Numbered from the stretch's first letter, positions 45,506 to 53,342 are shown. The stretch: DNA of 64,000 nt from Streptomyces akebiae (GCF_019599145.1 NZ_CP080647.1:7006001-7070000); one strand, 5' to 3'. A program made the numbers and translations. Notes: generated from the sequence alone by a model not told the origin.

Positions 45506-46423
45506 ATGAGCAACGAGGTTGAGGAGCCCGAGGAGGGTTCCGAGCCGGGGCCGGTCGATCCCTTCGGCTTGGCTCGCGCGTTCCAGCCGCTGACGGACTA
45601 CTACCGCACCACGATCGCCGAGACGTTGAGGCCGTTGGCCGAGGCGGTCATCTCGACGAGCCGAATTGGCGAGGCGATCGGCAGGCAAGTGGCCGAAGCG
45701 GCGGGCTTGAACGCGAGGCTTCTGGAGACCTTGGAGCCGCTGAATGAGCACTTTAGGGAGTACTGGCGCGACTTCTTCGAGACGCTCGGCTCGCTGAAGG
45801 AGCGCATCTACCCGCCGAACCTTCACGACGCCACGCCGTCGGTCGAGGAGTTCGAGCAGCTCCTACTTGAAGAAGGCATACCTCTGATGTGGGTGCCGGG
45901 GCCGAAGATGGTGTCTGCTCTCTTGGACGCGGCCGACGCCGGTGAGCGTCGCCGCGTCATCGGGCGACGGTGGAAGGGCATCATCAACGACTGCGAAGCT
46001 GTGATCGACAGCGTTGACCATCCCAGTCTCCAGGACTCGCGGAACTTCGCCTTCGACTGCGTCGACGCATTGCGGGACGGACACAGCAACCCGGCCCAGG
46101 CGCTTGCTGCCAACCTGCTCGACAGCCTGATGCACGCTCACTTCAAGAAGCCCGACAGGGTGAAGCTCACGTCCAACAAGAAGGGCGGGGTCAGGTTCGA
46201 TTTGAACGACTACCAGATCCGTGTTGCTCTGACGTTCGCTCCGGTCTGGTATGCGCACGCTGAGTATTGGCCCAAGAACGGCGACCCGATCCCGCGCGTG
46301 TTCGGCAGGCACCCGAGCGCCCATGGTGTGTCGCGCACGCAGTACTCGCGGATCAATGCCGTCTACGGGCTGATGCTCGTCACGTCGGTGCTCAAGTTCT
46401 TCGACGTCGAGTTGGAGAGGTAG
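45506..46423 (+). CDS. Hypothetical protein with Abi-like C-terminus, probable moron
   Basis: 305 residues. The N-terminus is acidic and helical (ARAFQPLTDYYRTTIAETLR). The C-terminus (RVFGRHPSAHGVSRTQYSRI then NAVYGLMLVTSVL) matches the R-H-x3-HG pattern seen in some abortive-infection and HEPN-type proteins. It is divergent from the DUF4145-like gene, so both could share a control region at 45233-45505. The function is inferred only from motif and position. Confidence 0.58.
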   Translation: MSNEVEEPEEGSEPGPVDPFGLARAFQPLTDYYRTTIAETLRPLAEAVISTSRIGEAIGRQVAEAAGLNARLLETLEPLNEHFREYWRDFFETLGSLKERIYPPNLHDATPSVEEFEQLLLEEGIPLMWVPGPKMVSALLDAADAGERRRVIGRRWKGIINDCEAVIDSVDHPSLQDSRNFAFDCVDALRDGHSNPAQALAANLLDSLMHAHFKKPDRVKLTSNKKGGVRFDLNDYQIRVALTFAPVWYAHAEYWPKNGDPIPRVFGRHPSAHGVSRTQYSRINAVYGLMLVTSVLKFFDVELER

Positions 46424-46532
46424 CTGCGCAGCGCCATGCCAGACCATCAAGCAGGTAAGCACGGCAGTTCAGGACTGCCTCGAGTCTCATAGACTGATCT
46501 TCAGCGGCGCGGGGCTGCCGAAGGGAAGCACC

Positions 46533-46856
46533 GTGACCGCGCCGCCGGGACAGGACCCCACGCCGTGGGAACTGCTGCGGGCCATGCAGCAGATGCGCGA
46601 CGACCTGCGTGCCGACTTCGCCGCCTTCAGCGCGCGGCTCGCCGAGATGGTGACGAAGATCCAGTACGACGCCGACCGGCGGACTGACGAGGTACGGATC
46701 AAAGCCGTCGAGGACGACGTCGCCCAGATGCAGCGCGAGCGCGAGACGGAGCGCCAAGAGGCCCGCGGCGTACGGCGGTTGGCTCTTACCGCCCTCGTGG
46801 CCCCGGTCGTGGTGGGAGTGATCGTCGCGATCGTGACCGGCAAGCTCGGACTGTAG
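46533..46856 (+). CDS. Small membrane-anchored coiled-coil phage protein
   Basis: 107 residues: a helical charged region (RAMQQMRDDLRADFAAFSAR ... DVAQMQRERETERQEARG) and one C-terminal membrane helix (LTALVAPVVVGVIVAIVTG). The layout resembles XhlA-type or minor holin-associated proteins next to lysis genes. AAGGGAAG precedes the GTG. Confidence 0.62.
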   Translation: MTAPPGQDPTPWELLRAMQQMRDDLRADFAAFSARLAEMVTKIQYDADRRTDEVRIKAVEDDVAQMQRERETERQEARGVRRLALTALVAPVVVGVIVAIVTGKLGL

Positions 46857-46896
46857 GCTCAGAACAGCAGGCGCGGGGGAGAACAAGGAACGCGCC

Positions 46897-47745
46897 ATGC
46901 CTGATCTCTGGCTGCCTGGAGCTGAGCGGCACCCGCTCAGCGACACCGCACCCACCGACACGCAGTACGACCCACGCGTCATCTGGCACATCACGTGGGA
47001 CAAGAACGCCACGGTGGCCACACCCGCCGATCTCGTGGCGTTCGACAAGCTCGTGCAGTACTTCACCGGCGGCGGCAAGGGCGTCGCGCCGCATCTGCTC
47101 TGGGATCCCTTCACCGGCAGGACCGCCCAGTTCTATCCGGCGAACAGCCGGTCCAAGTCGGTCGTCGACACCACCGGCGGCACCCGGACCAACCGCACCG
47201 GGAAGGTGTGTCTCCAAGTCGAGACGCTGTTCTTCCCGTACTGCCGCGTGAACGAGAAGTCGTACGCGACCGTCCGGGACACCCCGGCCAAGGGACTCGA
47301 CAAGATCCTGGCCTGGGCTCGGAGTTGGGGGGTGCCGGATGTCTGGCCGATGGGCGCCCCGACCTGGAAGGCGAACCGAAGCGAGCACACCTGGGAGACG
47401 GAGGGCGGGCACTACGGCCACGGCCAGACGCCCGAGAACACGCACACCGACCCGGGCCCGATGCCGAAGTGGCCGACCAGCACGTCGACGACGCCCAAGC
47501 CGGGCCCGCCGGCGTTCCCCGGCCGAAGCGCCTTCGGACCCGGCAAGTCGAACACTTCGATTCTCCTGTTGGGCCAGCAGCTCGTGCGCAAGGGCTACGG
47601 CAAGCACTACCGCGTCGGCCCGTCCCGCGACTGGGGCGAGGCGGACCGCCTCAACGTCGTCGACTTCCAGCACGCCCAGAAGTGGACCGGCTCCGACGCC
47701 GACGGCTACCCCGGCCCTGAGACCTGGCGCCGACTCTTCGCCTGA
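46897..47745 (+). CDS. Endolysin (amidase-like with peptidoglycan-binding domain)
   Basis: 282 residues. The N-terminal catalytic part has VIWHITWDKN, VAPHLLWDPFTGRTAQFYP and GGHYGHGQTPENTHTDPGP, with His/Asp positions like zinc amidases of the T7-lysozyme group. A Pro/Thr linker follows (TSTSTTPKPGPPAFPG). The C-terminal part has the QQLVRKGY and VVDFQHAQKWTGSDADGYPG segments of peptidoglycan-binding domains. It would cleave host cell wall at lysis, with the holin-like gene downstream. Confidence 0.8.
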   Translation: MPDLWLPGAERHPLSDTAPTDTQYDPRVIWHITWDKNATVATPADLVAFDKLVQYFTGGGKGVAPHLLWDPFTGRTAQFYPANSRSKSVVDTTGGTRTNRTGKVCLQVETLFFPYCRVNEKSYATVRDTPAKGLDKILAWARSWGVPDVWPMGAPTWKANRSEHTWETEGGHYGHGQTPENTHTDPGPMPKWPTSTSTTPKPGPPAFPGRSAFGPGKSNTSILLLGQQLVRKGYGKHYRVGPSRDWGEADRLNVVDFQHAQKWTGSDADGYPGPETWRRLFA

Positions 47746-47776
47746 TCCCTCTGCCCAGCACAAGGAGCACATCCCC

Positions 47777-48031
47777 ATGAACCTCTACGCTTCGCTGCTG
47801 CGCACGGGAGTTCCGGCCGCGGTCGGCTGGCTCGTCGCGGTGGCCCTCCGCCACGGACTCGATCTCGACGCCACGGCCGTCACGGGAGTCCTTACCCCGG
47901 TCGCCACCTTCTCCTACTACGGCGTCTTCCGGCTCGCCGAGGAGCACCTGTCGCCGCGGTTCGGCTGGCTGCTCGGCTACGCCCGTCCGCCGAAGTACGA
48001 GAACACGTCGCTCACGCTGCCGCGTACCTGA
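47777..48031 (+). CDS. Holin-like membrane protein
   Basis: 84 residues with hydrophobic segments GVPAAVGWLVAVAL and TGVLTPVATFSYYGVF and a charged C-terminus (RPPKYENTSLTLPRT). AAGGAG precedes the ATG. Size and place after the endolysin fit a holin. It is the last gene before a strong terminator. Confidence 0.72.
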   Translation: MNLYASLLRTGVPAAVGWLVAVALRHGLDLDATAVTGVLTPVATFSYYGVFRLAEEHLSPRFGWLLGYARPPKYENTSLTLPRT

Positions 48032-48076
48032 CCCACGATGAGGTGACATCGAGCGGCCAGAGAGCCCAGCATGGAA

Positions 48077-48106
48077 GAAGACCCCCGTCTCACGACGGGG
48101 GTCTTC
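48077..48106. terminator. Strong hairpin terminator after lysis genes
   Basis: Perfect 13-bp stem (GAAGACCCCCGTC / GACGGGGGTCTTC) with loop TCAC, separating the late structural/lysis block from the early region. It is followed directly by a start-associated repeat copy. Confidence 0.8.
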
Positions 48107-48119
48107 GACCTCTTGGAGA
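48107..48119 (+). repeat. Start-associated repeat copy 1
   Basis: GACCTCTTGGAGA directly after the terminator hairpin. It is the only copy without a start codon close behind it. Confidence 0.6.
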
Positions 48120-48174
48120 CTCCACCCTATCGCCTCTTCGGCGAGGTCGGACTCTGCTTCCACGTTGGTTACAA

Positions 48175-48184
48175 TCTATATGCA
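48175..48184 (-). promoter_or_regulatory. Inverted copy of phage promoter core
   Basis: TCTATATGCA, the reverse complement of TGCATATAGA, lies 27 bases before the tandem-HTH gene. A rightward TCGGAC-17-TACAAT promoter candidate overlaps it, so a protein bound here could control that gene. Confidence 0.5.
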
Positions 48185-48211
48185 GACATGACGTGAGCTG
48201 GAGGCGATGGA

Positions 48212-48799
48212 GTGGCAGAGGGCAAGGCGCAGGCGGGAAGGAAGCCGTACCTGGCCGGCGGAGCTGAGTTCGCCGCGCTGTACGACGTGAAGCGGCTCCA
48301 GGTCAGCCAGTGGATCAGCAGGGACCACACCCTCGACTACCGCTATGCCAAGATCATCAGCGGATCGCCGTACTGGCTCCTCCAGTTCGTGAAGGGCTTC
48401 GGAGAGACGACCCCGCGCCCGAAGCACCTCAATCAGACGGAGCTTGAGCGGCTGACCAAGGAGCAGGACCCGGGCTACTGGGTGGGGGAGGTTGAGCAAC
48501 TCCCCCCGCTGGTAGGTCAGGCCGAGTTGGTGACCCTGTTCCGGCTTCCGTCCGGCGCGCTCCTGCGGAAGGCCATGAGTACGGGCCGGTTCCGGCCCGC
48601 CGACTACAACCTGTCCGGATCACCGATCTGGCTCCTGGAGCCGGTCGTTGCAGATGCACCCGCGCTACAGGCGGGTGCGCGTGGAGTGGACTGGGTGGCC
48701 GATGAGGAAGTCTTGGCGGCCTTGCGTGACGGCAGCTACGACGGGCCCGGATCCAGGATCGTGCCGCGAGGTAAGGCGGCGAACAAGACCGCCGAATAG
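48212..48799 (+). CDS. Tandem helix-turn-helix DNA-binding protein, candidate phage regulator
   Basis: 195 residues made of two related modules. The first reads GGAEFAALYDVKRLQVSQWI ... IISGSPYWLL; the second reads GQAELVTLFRLPSGALLRKA ... NLSGSPIWLL. Each resembles the small winged HTH of AlpA/excisionase-type proteins. Duplication suggests recognition of paired or inverted sites. An inverted promoter core precedes the gene and forward cores follow it, so it is the best candidate for the early-region regulator. Confidence 0.7.
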   Translation: MAEGKAQAGRKPYLAGGAEFAALYDVKRLQVSQWISRDHTLDYRYAKIISGSPYWLLQFVKGFGETTPRPKHLNQTELERLTKEQDPGYWVGEVEQLPPLVGQAELVTLFRLPSGALLRKAMSTGRFRPADYNLSGSPIWLLEPVVADAPALQAGARGVDWVADEEVLAALRDGSYDGPGSRIVPRGKAANKTAE

Positions 48800-48822
48800 T
48801 CCCAGGTCAGAGGCTTCGCGCC

Positions 48823-48855
48823 TTGATCTAACCCCTGAATGCATATAGAATGGAA
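48823..48855 (+). promoter_or_regulatory. Phage promoter P1
   Basis: TTGATC (48823) - 17 - TAGAAT (48846) within the conserved core GAATGCATATAGAATGGAA. It drives the gene at 49017 after a long structured leader. Confidence 0.75.
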
Positions 48856-48878
48856 GCGCATCCAAGGGGGTGCGCTTC
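48853..48878 (+). other. 5' leader hairpin behind P1
   Basis: GAAGCGCA / TGCGCTTC, 8-bp stem with 10-base loop, starting within a few bases of the predicted transcript start. Confidence 0.6.
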
Positions 48879-48966
48879 ATTCGTCGAAGGGGGGATCGTG
48901 CCGCGATCCAGGGGGCCGCCGGAGGGTGGTCGGCGGTGTTGTCGATCGACAATCCCTCCGTCCGAA

Positions 48967-48979
48967 GATAGATTCCAAC
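48967..48979 (+). repeat. Leader repeat, copy 1
   Basis: GATAGATTCCAAC. It sits in a stem closed by AGATAGA / TCTATCT with an inner AACAC-TCCT-GTGTT hairpin just before the ribosome site of the gene at 49017. One variant base separates it from the copy at 53288. Confidence 0.55.
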
Positions 48980-49016
48980 ACTCCTGTGTTTTAGGTCTAT
49001 CTCTGGAGGGGGAGCC

Positions 49017-49361
49017 TTGCTGATCGAACAGCCGCCGTTGTTCGGCACCATCCAGCCCGTTCGCCACCCCGCCGATGTCGGCAGCCTGACCATCCAGCAG
49101 CGATTCGAGGCGTTCCACGCGCTCAACCCCTGGGTTCTCAGGGCGCTGATCCGGATGACCGCCGACTGCGCGGAGAAGGGGTTCGGCCGCATCGGCATCG
49201 GGATGCTCTTCGAGCTCCTGCGCTACCAGTACGGCGCGGCGACCCGAGGCGACGAGTTCGCGCTGAACAACGACTACCGCTCCCGGTACGTACGGCTCCT
49301 GCTGGCCGAACACCCGGAGTGGTCAGCCCTCTTCGAAGTCCGGGCCCTGCGCACGGACTGA
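49017..49361 (+). CDS. Conserved phage early protein, unknown function
   Basis: 114 residues (RFEAFHALNPWVLRALIRMT, NDYRSRYVRLLLAEHPEWSA), a small helical protein of a type found near recombination genes in Streptomyces and other actinobacterial phages. The TTG follows GGAGGGGG. It is the first gene of the early operon with the Sak4-like ATPase and Cas4-like nuclease. Confidence 0.65.
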   Translation: MLIEQPPLFGTIQPVRHPADVGSLTIQQRFEAFHALNPWVLRALIRMTADCAEKGFGRIGIGMLFELLRYQYGAATRGDEFALNNDYRSRYVRLLLAEHPEWSALFEVRALRTD

Positions 49362-49365
49362 CCAC

Positions 49366-49377
49366 GACCTCTTGGAG
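49366..49377 (+). repeat. Start-associated repeat copy 2
   Basis: GACCTCTTGGAG, seven bases before the GTG at 49385; its GGAG acts as ribosome site. The 13th base differs from the consensus. Confidence 0.8.
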
Positions 49378-49384
49378 CCAGATC

Positions 49385-50476
49385 GTGAACGCACCGGCGG
49401 GCACCGCAAAGCCGCCCGCAGTCCAACTGAAAACACGCAAGCCGACGGGGATCGTCCCCTGGCCCCTCCTCCTCATTGAGGGCGAGGAGGGCGCGGGCAA
49501 GACCTACTCGGCCGCACAATTCTCCAGCAGCGACCGCATCGGCCAGATGTACTGGATCGATCTCGACGAGGGATCGGCCGACGAGTACGCGGCCATCGAG
49601 GGCGCCAACTATCTGATCATCGAGCACGACGGCACCTACCGCGACATTCTCGAACAGGTTGAGGCCGTGCACGCCGAGGCCAGGCGCGCGGCGGCGGCCG
49701 GAGAGCCCCCGGTCGTCCTGACTATCGACTCGGGATCCGCGCTGTGGCGGATGCTCACCAACTGGACCTACGAACGCGGTCGCCGGACACGCAAGAACCG
49801 TGCGCTGCTCCAGGAGGACCCGGACGCCGCGTTCGACATCGGCCGGAACCTCTGGAACGACGCCACGGAGCGGTGGAACAGGATCATCTACCTGCTGCGC
49901 ACACTGCCCGGCATCGCCATCGTGCTGGCCCGCGGCAAGCAGGTCAGCGCCACGGACGACAATGGCCAGCCGATCCAGAACAAGAGCGAGTGGAAGGTCT
50001 CGGCCCAGAAAGACCTTGGCTTCGACTCGTCGTGCTGGGTGCGCATGAAGCGCAACGCCGACCCGCAGGTCATCAAGGTCCGATCACTGCGGATGCGTGT
50101 CGAGAAGAACAAGCCTCTGCCGCTGCGGGACTTCAGCATCGAGGACCTGGTCTTCAACAAGCTGGGCTGCTCCGTCGAGTCCCAGCCGCGCATCATGCCC
50201 GCGCTCGTCGGCGATCTCGTACAGCCCTGGCTCGCCCGCATCGCCGGCCTGACGGACAAGAAGCTCCTTGAGGCGCTGTGGCGGGCCGTCCCAGATCCGG
50301 TGAACCGCCTGAGCCACGACGAAATCCTCACCATCCGGGCCGCCGCCGAGCAGCGCGCCGCCGAACTCGACAGCCCCCGGCGGGAGATGGGGGAGGGCCC
50401 ACTGTCCGACGCCGACAAGCTCCGTGCCGCCGCCCAGCGCAAGGCCGACGAGCAGGACGCGGACGCCGAGCAGTGA
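49385..50476 (+). CDS. Sak4-like AAA/RecA-fold ATPase
   Basis: 363 residues. Walker A is GEEGAGKTY; a Walker B-like strand is VVLTIDSGSALW. The RecA-like core is followed by a helical tail (RAAAEQRAAELDSPRREMGE). Such phage ATPases are thought to load or remodel single-strand annealing complexes. Its partner is the Cas4-like nuclease 31 bases downstream, giving an annealing-type recombination module. Confidence 0.82.
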   Translation: MNAPAGTAKPPAVQLKTRKPTGIVPWPLLLIEGEEGAGKTYSAAQFSSSDRIGQMYWIDLDEGSADEYAAIEGANYLIIEHDGTYRDILEQVEAVHAEARRAAAAGEPPVVLTIDSGSALWRMLTNWTYERGRRTRKNRALLQEDPDAAFDIGRNLWNDATERWNRIIYLLRTLPGIAIVLARGKQVSATDDNGQPIQNKSEWKVSAQKDLGFDSSCWVRMKRNADPQVIKVRSLRMRVEKNKPLPLRDFSIEDLVFNKLGCSVESQPRIMPALVGDLVQPWLARIAGLTDKKLLEALWRAVPDPVNRLSHDEILTIRAAAEQRAAELDSPRREMGEGPLSDADKLRAAAQRKADEQDADAEQ

Positions 50477-50487
50477 CCGCCCACGCT

Positions 50488-50500
50488 GACCTCTTGGAGA
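50488..50500 (+). repeat. Start-associated repeat copy 3
   Basis: GACCTCTTGGAGA, eight bases from its last base to the ATG at 50508. Confidence 0.85.
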
Positions 50501-50507
50501 GCTCCCC

Positions 50508-51635
50508 ATGTCCGTAGCCACAGTTGACGGCATCGCACCTTCCATCTGGGATGCCGCACACGACGTGGACGCCCGTCGTCCCCGTTCTCGTCAGAGACAG
50601 CTCGGCGCGTCCGACACCGTGTGCGGCCGACGCGCCGCCTACATCCTGCACGGCACCACACCGACCGATCACCCCGACAAGCGAGCGGCGATCCTCGGAA
50701 CGTTCATTCACCACGGGCTGCTTGAGTCCGCGCGCACAGAGTACGGATGGCTGGTGGAACGCAGTGTCCAGGACAACCTGATCCGAGGACATGTCGACGT
50801 TGTGCAGCTCGACGCGGCGACCGCCGCTCGCCTGCCCGCTCGTCACCGGCCAGCGATACCCGCCGACGTTCTCACCGTGGAGGACGTGAAGACCAAGTCC
50901 ACGTACCTGTGGGACCGCGTTCTTCGCTACGGTGCCACGGCCGCCGAGCTGCGGCAGGTCCATCTGTACGCGGGCGCGTTGTTCGAGGTCGGGTTCGAGG
51001 ACGTTCCCGGCCAGCGGTACCTGTCCCGCCTGGGACCACTGGACATCGGTCGTATTCGCTTCCGGTTCATCAACCGGGACTCCGGCGCGGAGCACGTCCA
51101 GGAGATCGACTTCGACCCGCAGCGCGCGGCGGAGGCCCAGTGGTGGGTGGAACGTGTGCGCGAGACCGGCAACCCCCAAGAGATGCCCCGCGACTTCAAC
51201 GGCCCCGGTCTGGACGCCATCTGCGACTACTGCCCGTTCCGCTCCCTGTGCTGGCCCGGGACAGCTCCGGGCGTGCCCGAGCAGACCGCGCTTATCCGCA
51301 ACGACGCCGACCGCGAACAGGCGCTTATCGACTACGTGAAGGGACACGAGCTCGCCAGCGAAGGCGACAGGGTCAAGAAGTTCGCACGGAAGAAGCTCGA
51401 CCAGTCCCCGGAGGGGATCTACGGCCCCAACAAGCTGTCCTGGCGCGGAGGCAACGACGAGGAGAAGGACGACGTGGAGGCGATGGTCGACCTGCATGAG
51501 GTCGCCGGAATCCCAGTCCCGATGACGCCGGACGTCAACCGCATGGTCAAGAACCTCAAGGACGCAGGATTGGCGATCCCCCGGCGGAAGACCGGCAGGA
51601 AGACGCCTGCGGTCATCAACATCGCGCCGGCCTGA
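50508..51635 (+). CDS. Cas4/RecB-like PD-(D/E)XK exonuclease with Fe-S cysteines
   Basis: 375 residues. Nuclease motifs in order are Cys in DTVCGRRAAY, His in GTFIHHGLLE, Asp in RGHVDVV and Glu-x-Lys in VEDVKTKSTY; the later cysteines ICDYCPFRSLCWPG complete a Cas4/AddB-like Fe-S cluster. It would resect DNA ends to give single strands for annealing. No CRISPR array or cas genes are near, so this is a phage recombination nuclease. Confidence 0.83.
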   Translation: MSVATVDGIAPSIWDAAHDVDARRPRSRQRQLGASDTVCGRRAAYILHGTTPTDHPDKRAAILGTFIHHGLLESARTEYGWLVERSVQDNLIRGHVDVVQLDAATAARLPARHRPAIPADVLTVEDVKTKSTYLWDRVLRYGATAAELRQVHLYAGALFEVGFEDVPGQRYLSRLGPLDIGRIRFRFINRDSGAEHVQEIDFDPQRAAEAQWWVERVRETGNPQEMPRDFNGPGLDAICDYCPFRSLCWPGTAPGVPEQTALIRNDADREQALIDYVKGHELASEGDRVKKFARKKLDQSPEGIYGPNKLSWRGGNDEEKDDVEAMVDLHEVAGIPVPMTPDVNRMVKNLKDAGLAIPRRKTGRKTPAVINIAPA

Positions 51636-51657
51636 CCCGACTCCGATGGAGTCTCAG

Positions 51658-51683
51658 CCCCGCCCGGGAGCGACCGGGCGGGG
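51658..51683. terminator. Hairpin after Cas4-like gene
   Basis: 10-bp stem CCCCGCCCGG / CCGGGCGGGG, 6-base loop, 23 bases after the nuclease stop. It has no U-run. Confidence 0.6.
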
Positions 51684-51725
51684 CACCCCGTCCTGCCGCC
51701 GTGCCTGTACCGCCCAAGGGGAACC

Positions 51726-52706
51726 GTGTCCATCCAACTGATGATCGCTGCGGCCTACTTGCCGCCCGACGTGCTCAGCCAGAGCCAGAAACTCGCCCTC
51801 ATGAAGATCGCGGACAGCGCCGACGACGAGACGCGACTCGCACGCCCCGGCCTCACCCGCCTCGCGGCCTGGATCGGCGTGACCGACAAACGCGCCATCA
51901 CCATCGTCACGGAGCTGATAGCCAAAGGGCTTGTCGAGCGCGTGGAGGTCGGCAAGGCGGGACGCTCGGCGGTCTACCGGATCTTCCCCCTCGGGGTGCC
52001 GCCCACGCCGACCACGCCGGAGCTCAAGGAGCGCCTGGAGGCCCGCAAGGCTGCTCCGAAGAACCCCAACAAAGCCCGCCCCGGAGTCACGCGGTCGGCC
52101 CCCGCAAAGCCTGCGATGACCTATCAGGACGTCGATGACCGCGAGGCCGCTCGCCGAGAGAAGACCGAATCGTCGCAGGTCGAGGCTGTGTTCCACGCGG
52201 GGAACCCAGGCGAGGAGGCAGGGTTCCACGGGAGGAACCCAGATGGGCAGGACAGCCGGGTTCCACCGGTGGAACCCGGTGAGTTTCACGGGGGGAACCC
52301 ACTGGGTTCCAGCGATGGAACCCCTTCCTTTCCTGGTTCTTCCTCTGTCCTTCCTTCCCCCCCTACCCCCACGGCTGACGCCGCAGGGGAGTCCGCGTCC
52401 GCTTCGCCAGACGACTCCGCCCCGGAGCGCGGGGAGCCGCCTAGGGGCTGCACGAAGCACCGGGGACGCCCCGCTGCCTCCTGCCGTGGGTGCGGCACCA
52501 ACCCGCGCGCAGGGCGCCGGAGGGAGCAGGAGGAGGCCAAGGAGGAGGAACACCGGGAGCACGGGCGCTTCTGGGATGAGTGGCACGAGGACGCCGCCAG
52601 GCGCCGCCGCAGGGTCGAGGAGCACCCGGAGGCGACCGAAGAGGCGCGCAGAGCTGCGCGCGAGGCCGTACGAGCACGGAAAGGCGACAGCCAGCGAAAA
52701 ACTTAG
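51726..52706 (+). CDS. Winged-helix replication initiator-like protein with internal iterons
   Basis: 326 residues. The N-terminal 85 form a winged helix (LSQSQKLALMKIADSADD, GLTRLAAWIGVTDKRAITIV, AKGLVERVEVGKAGRSAVYR) like phage replication initiators. The middle is low-complexity and contains FHAGNP/FHGRNP/FHGGNP echoes caused by five DNA palindromes inside the gene. Near the C-terminus CTKHRGRPAASCRGC may bind zinc, followed by a charged helix. The arrangement resembles lambda O, where the origin lies inside the initiator gene. Function is inferred. Confidence 0.68.
   Translation: MSIQLMIAAAYLPPDVLSQSQKLALMKIADSADDETRLARPGLTRLAAWIGVTDKRAITIVTELIAKGLVERVEVGKAGRSAVYRIFPLGVPPTPTTPELKERLEARKAAPKNPNKARPGVTRSAPAKPAMTYQDVDDREAARREKTESSQVEAVFHAGNPGEEAGFHGRNPDGQDSRVPPVEPGEFHGGNPLGSSDGTPSFPGSSSVLPSPPTPTADAAGESASASPDDSAPERGEPPRGCTKHRGRPAASCRGCGTNPRAGRRREQEEAKEEEHREHGRFWDEWHEDAARRRRRVEEHPEATEEARRAAREAVRARKGDSQRKT
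52188..52323. repeat. Five 20-bp palindromic iterons, candidate phage replication origin
   Basis: 20-base units at 52188, 52221, 52258, 52281 and 52304. Copy 3 is a perfect palindrome (GGGTTCCACCGGTGGAACCC); the others share GGTTCCA...GGAACCC with one to four changes. Start-to-start spacings are 33, 37, 23 and 23. A long pyrimidine-rich run (52323-52370) follows and could be the melting region. They lie inside the wHTH gene. Confidence 0.72.
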
Positions 52707-52735
52707 GCCCCCGAAAGAAAATTTCACCAGGAATA

Positions 52736-52769
52736 TGGACATCCCTGGCAATGCATATAGAATAGAACC
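52736..52769 (+). promoter_or_regulatory. Phage promoter P2
   Basis: TGGACA (52736) - 16 - TAGAAT (52758) with full core AATGCATATAGAATAGAACC at 52750-52769. It drives the gene at 52811. Confidence 0.8.
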
Positions 52770-52771
52770 AG

Positions 52772-52796
52772 AAAGAGGGGGACGGGCCCCCTCTTT
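52772..52796 (+). other. 5' leader hairpin behind P2
   Basis: Perfect 10-bp stem AAAGAGGGGG / CCCCCTCTTT, loop ACGGG, starting two bases after the promoter core. Almost identical in design to the hairpin behind P3. Confidence 0.75.
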
Positions 52797-52810
52797 ATCG
52801 GGAGGACGAC

Positions 52811-53260
52811 ATGGACTACCTGCCCACTCTTCGCCACTGCCATAAGGGCGCGATCGTGCTCGACAATGGCGCTGCCGCCCGCGAGCAGATCCACAACCTT
52901 GCTGACCTCTACCGCCAAGACCCTGAGGGTGTCGGCGACATGCTCATTCAGATCGCCGACCTGAAGGATCTGGTCGACTGCGAGCGCCACCTCGGCGGGC
53001 TCGGGCGCGCCATGCCGGTGCGGGACGAGATCGTCGGTGAACTCCTCGATGACATCGGCGGCGCCGAGATCCACCTCGACCACCGCGACAACCACAGGGC
53101 GCTCATGCAGGCCCGCGAACTCGCCCACCAGGCGCAGGACATCGCCGACGTCGCCAGTCATCGCGTCGATGAGCTGGAGGCCCTGACCGCGCGAGCCCGG
53201 CAGGTGCGAGAGGGGCGGCGTACGGCGCCCCGGCTGGTGTTCGTCGCCCGCCTGTGGTGA
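52811..53260 (+). CDS. Phage early hypothetical protein
   Basis: 149 residues, helical (RQDPEGVGDMLIQIADLKDL, ALMQARELAHQAQDIADVAS). No recognised domain. GGGAGGA precedes the ATG. First gene behind promoter P2. Confidence 0.6.
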   Translation: MDYLPTLRHCHKGAIVLDNGAAAREQIHNLADLYRQDPEGVGDMLIQIADLKDLVDCERHLGGLGRAMPVRDEIVGELLDDIGGAEIHLDHRDNHRALMQARELAHQAQDIADVASHRVDELEALTARARQVREGRRTAPRLVFVARLW

Positions 53261-53287
53261 GCGCGTCCAGCATCAATTTTGGCCTGA

Positions 53288-53300
53288 GATAGATCCCAAC
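53288..53300 (+). repeat. Leader repeat, copy 2
   Basis: GATAGATCCCAAC. Its CCAAC pairs with GTTGG (53309-53313) across an 8-base loop, just before start-associated repeat copy 4. Confidence 0.55.
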
Positions 53301-53322
53301 TCTGTACTGTTGGCTGACACGC

Positions 53323-53335
53323 GACCTCTTGGAGA
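53323..53335 (+). repeat. Start-associated repeat copy 4
   Basis: GACCTCTTGGAGA, seven bases before the GTG at 53343. Confidence 0.85.
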
Positions 53336-53342
53336 AGGAACT

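Noticed and set aside
50508..51635. Cas4 as part of a CRISPR-Cas locus
   Set aside because: No cas1/cas2, effector or array nearby; the Sak4-like neighbour indicates phage recombination.
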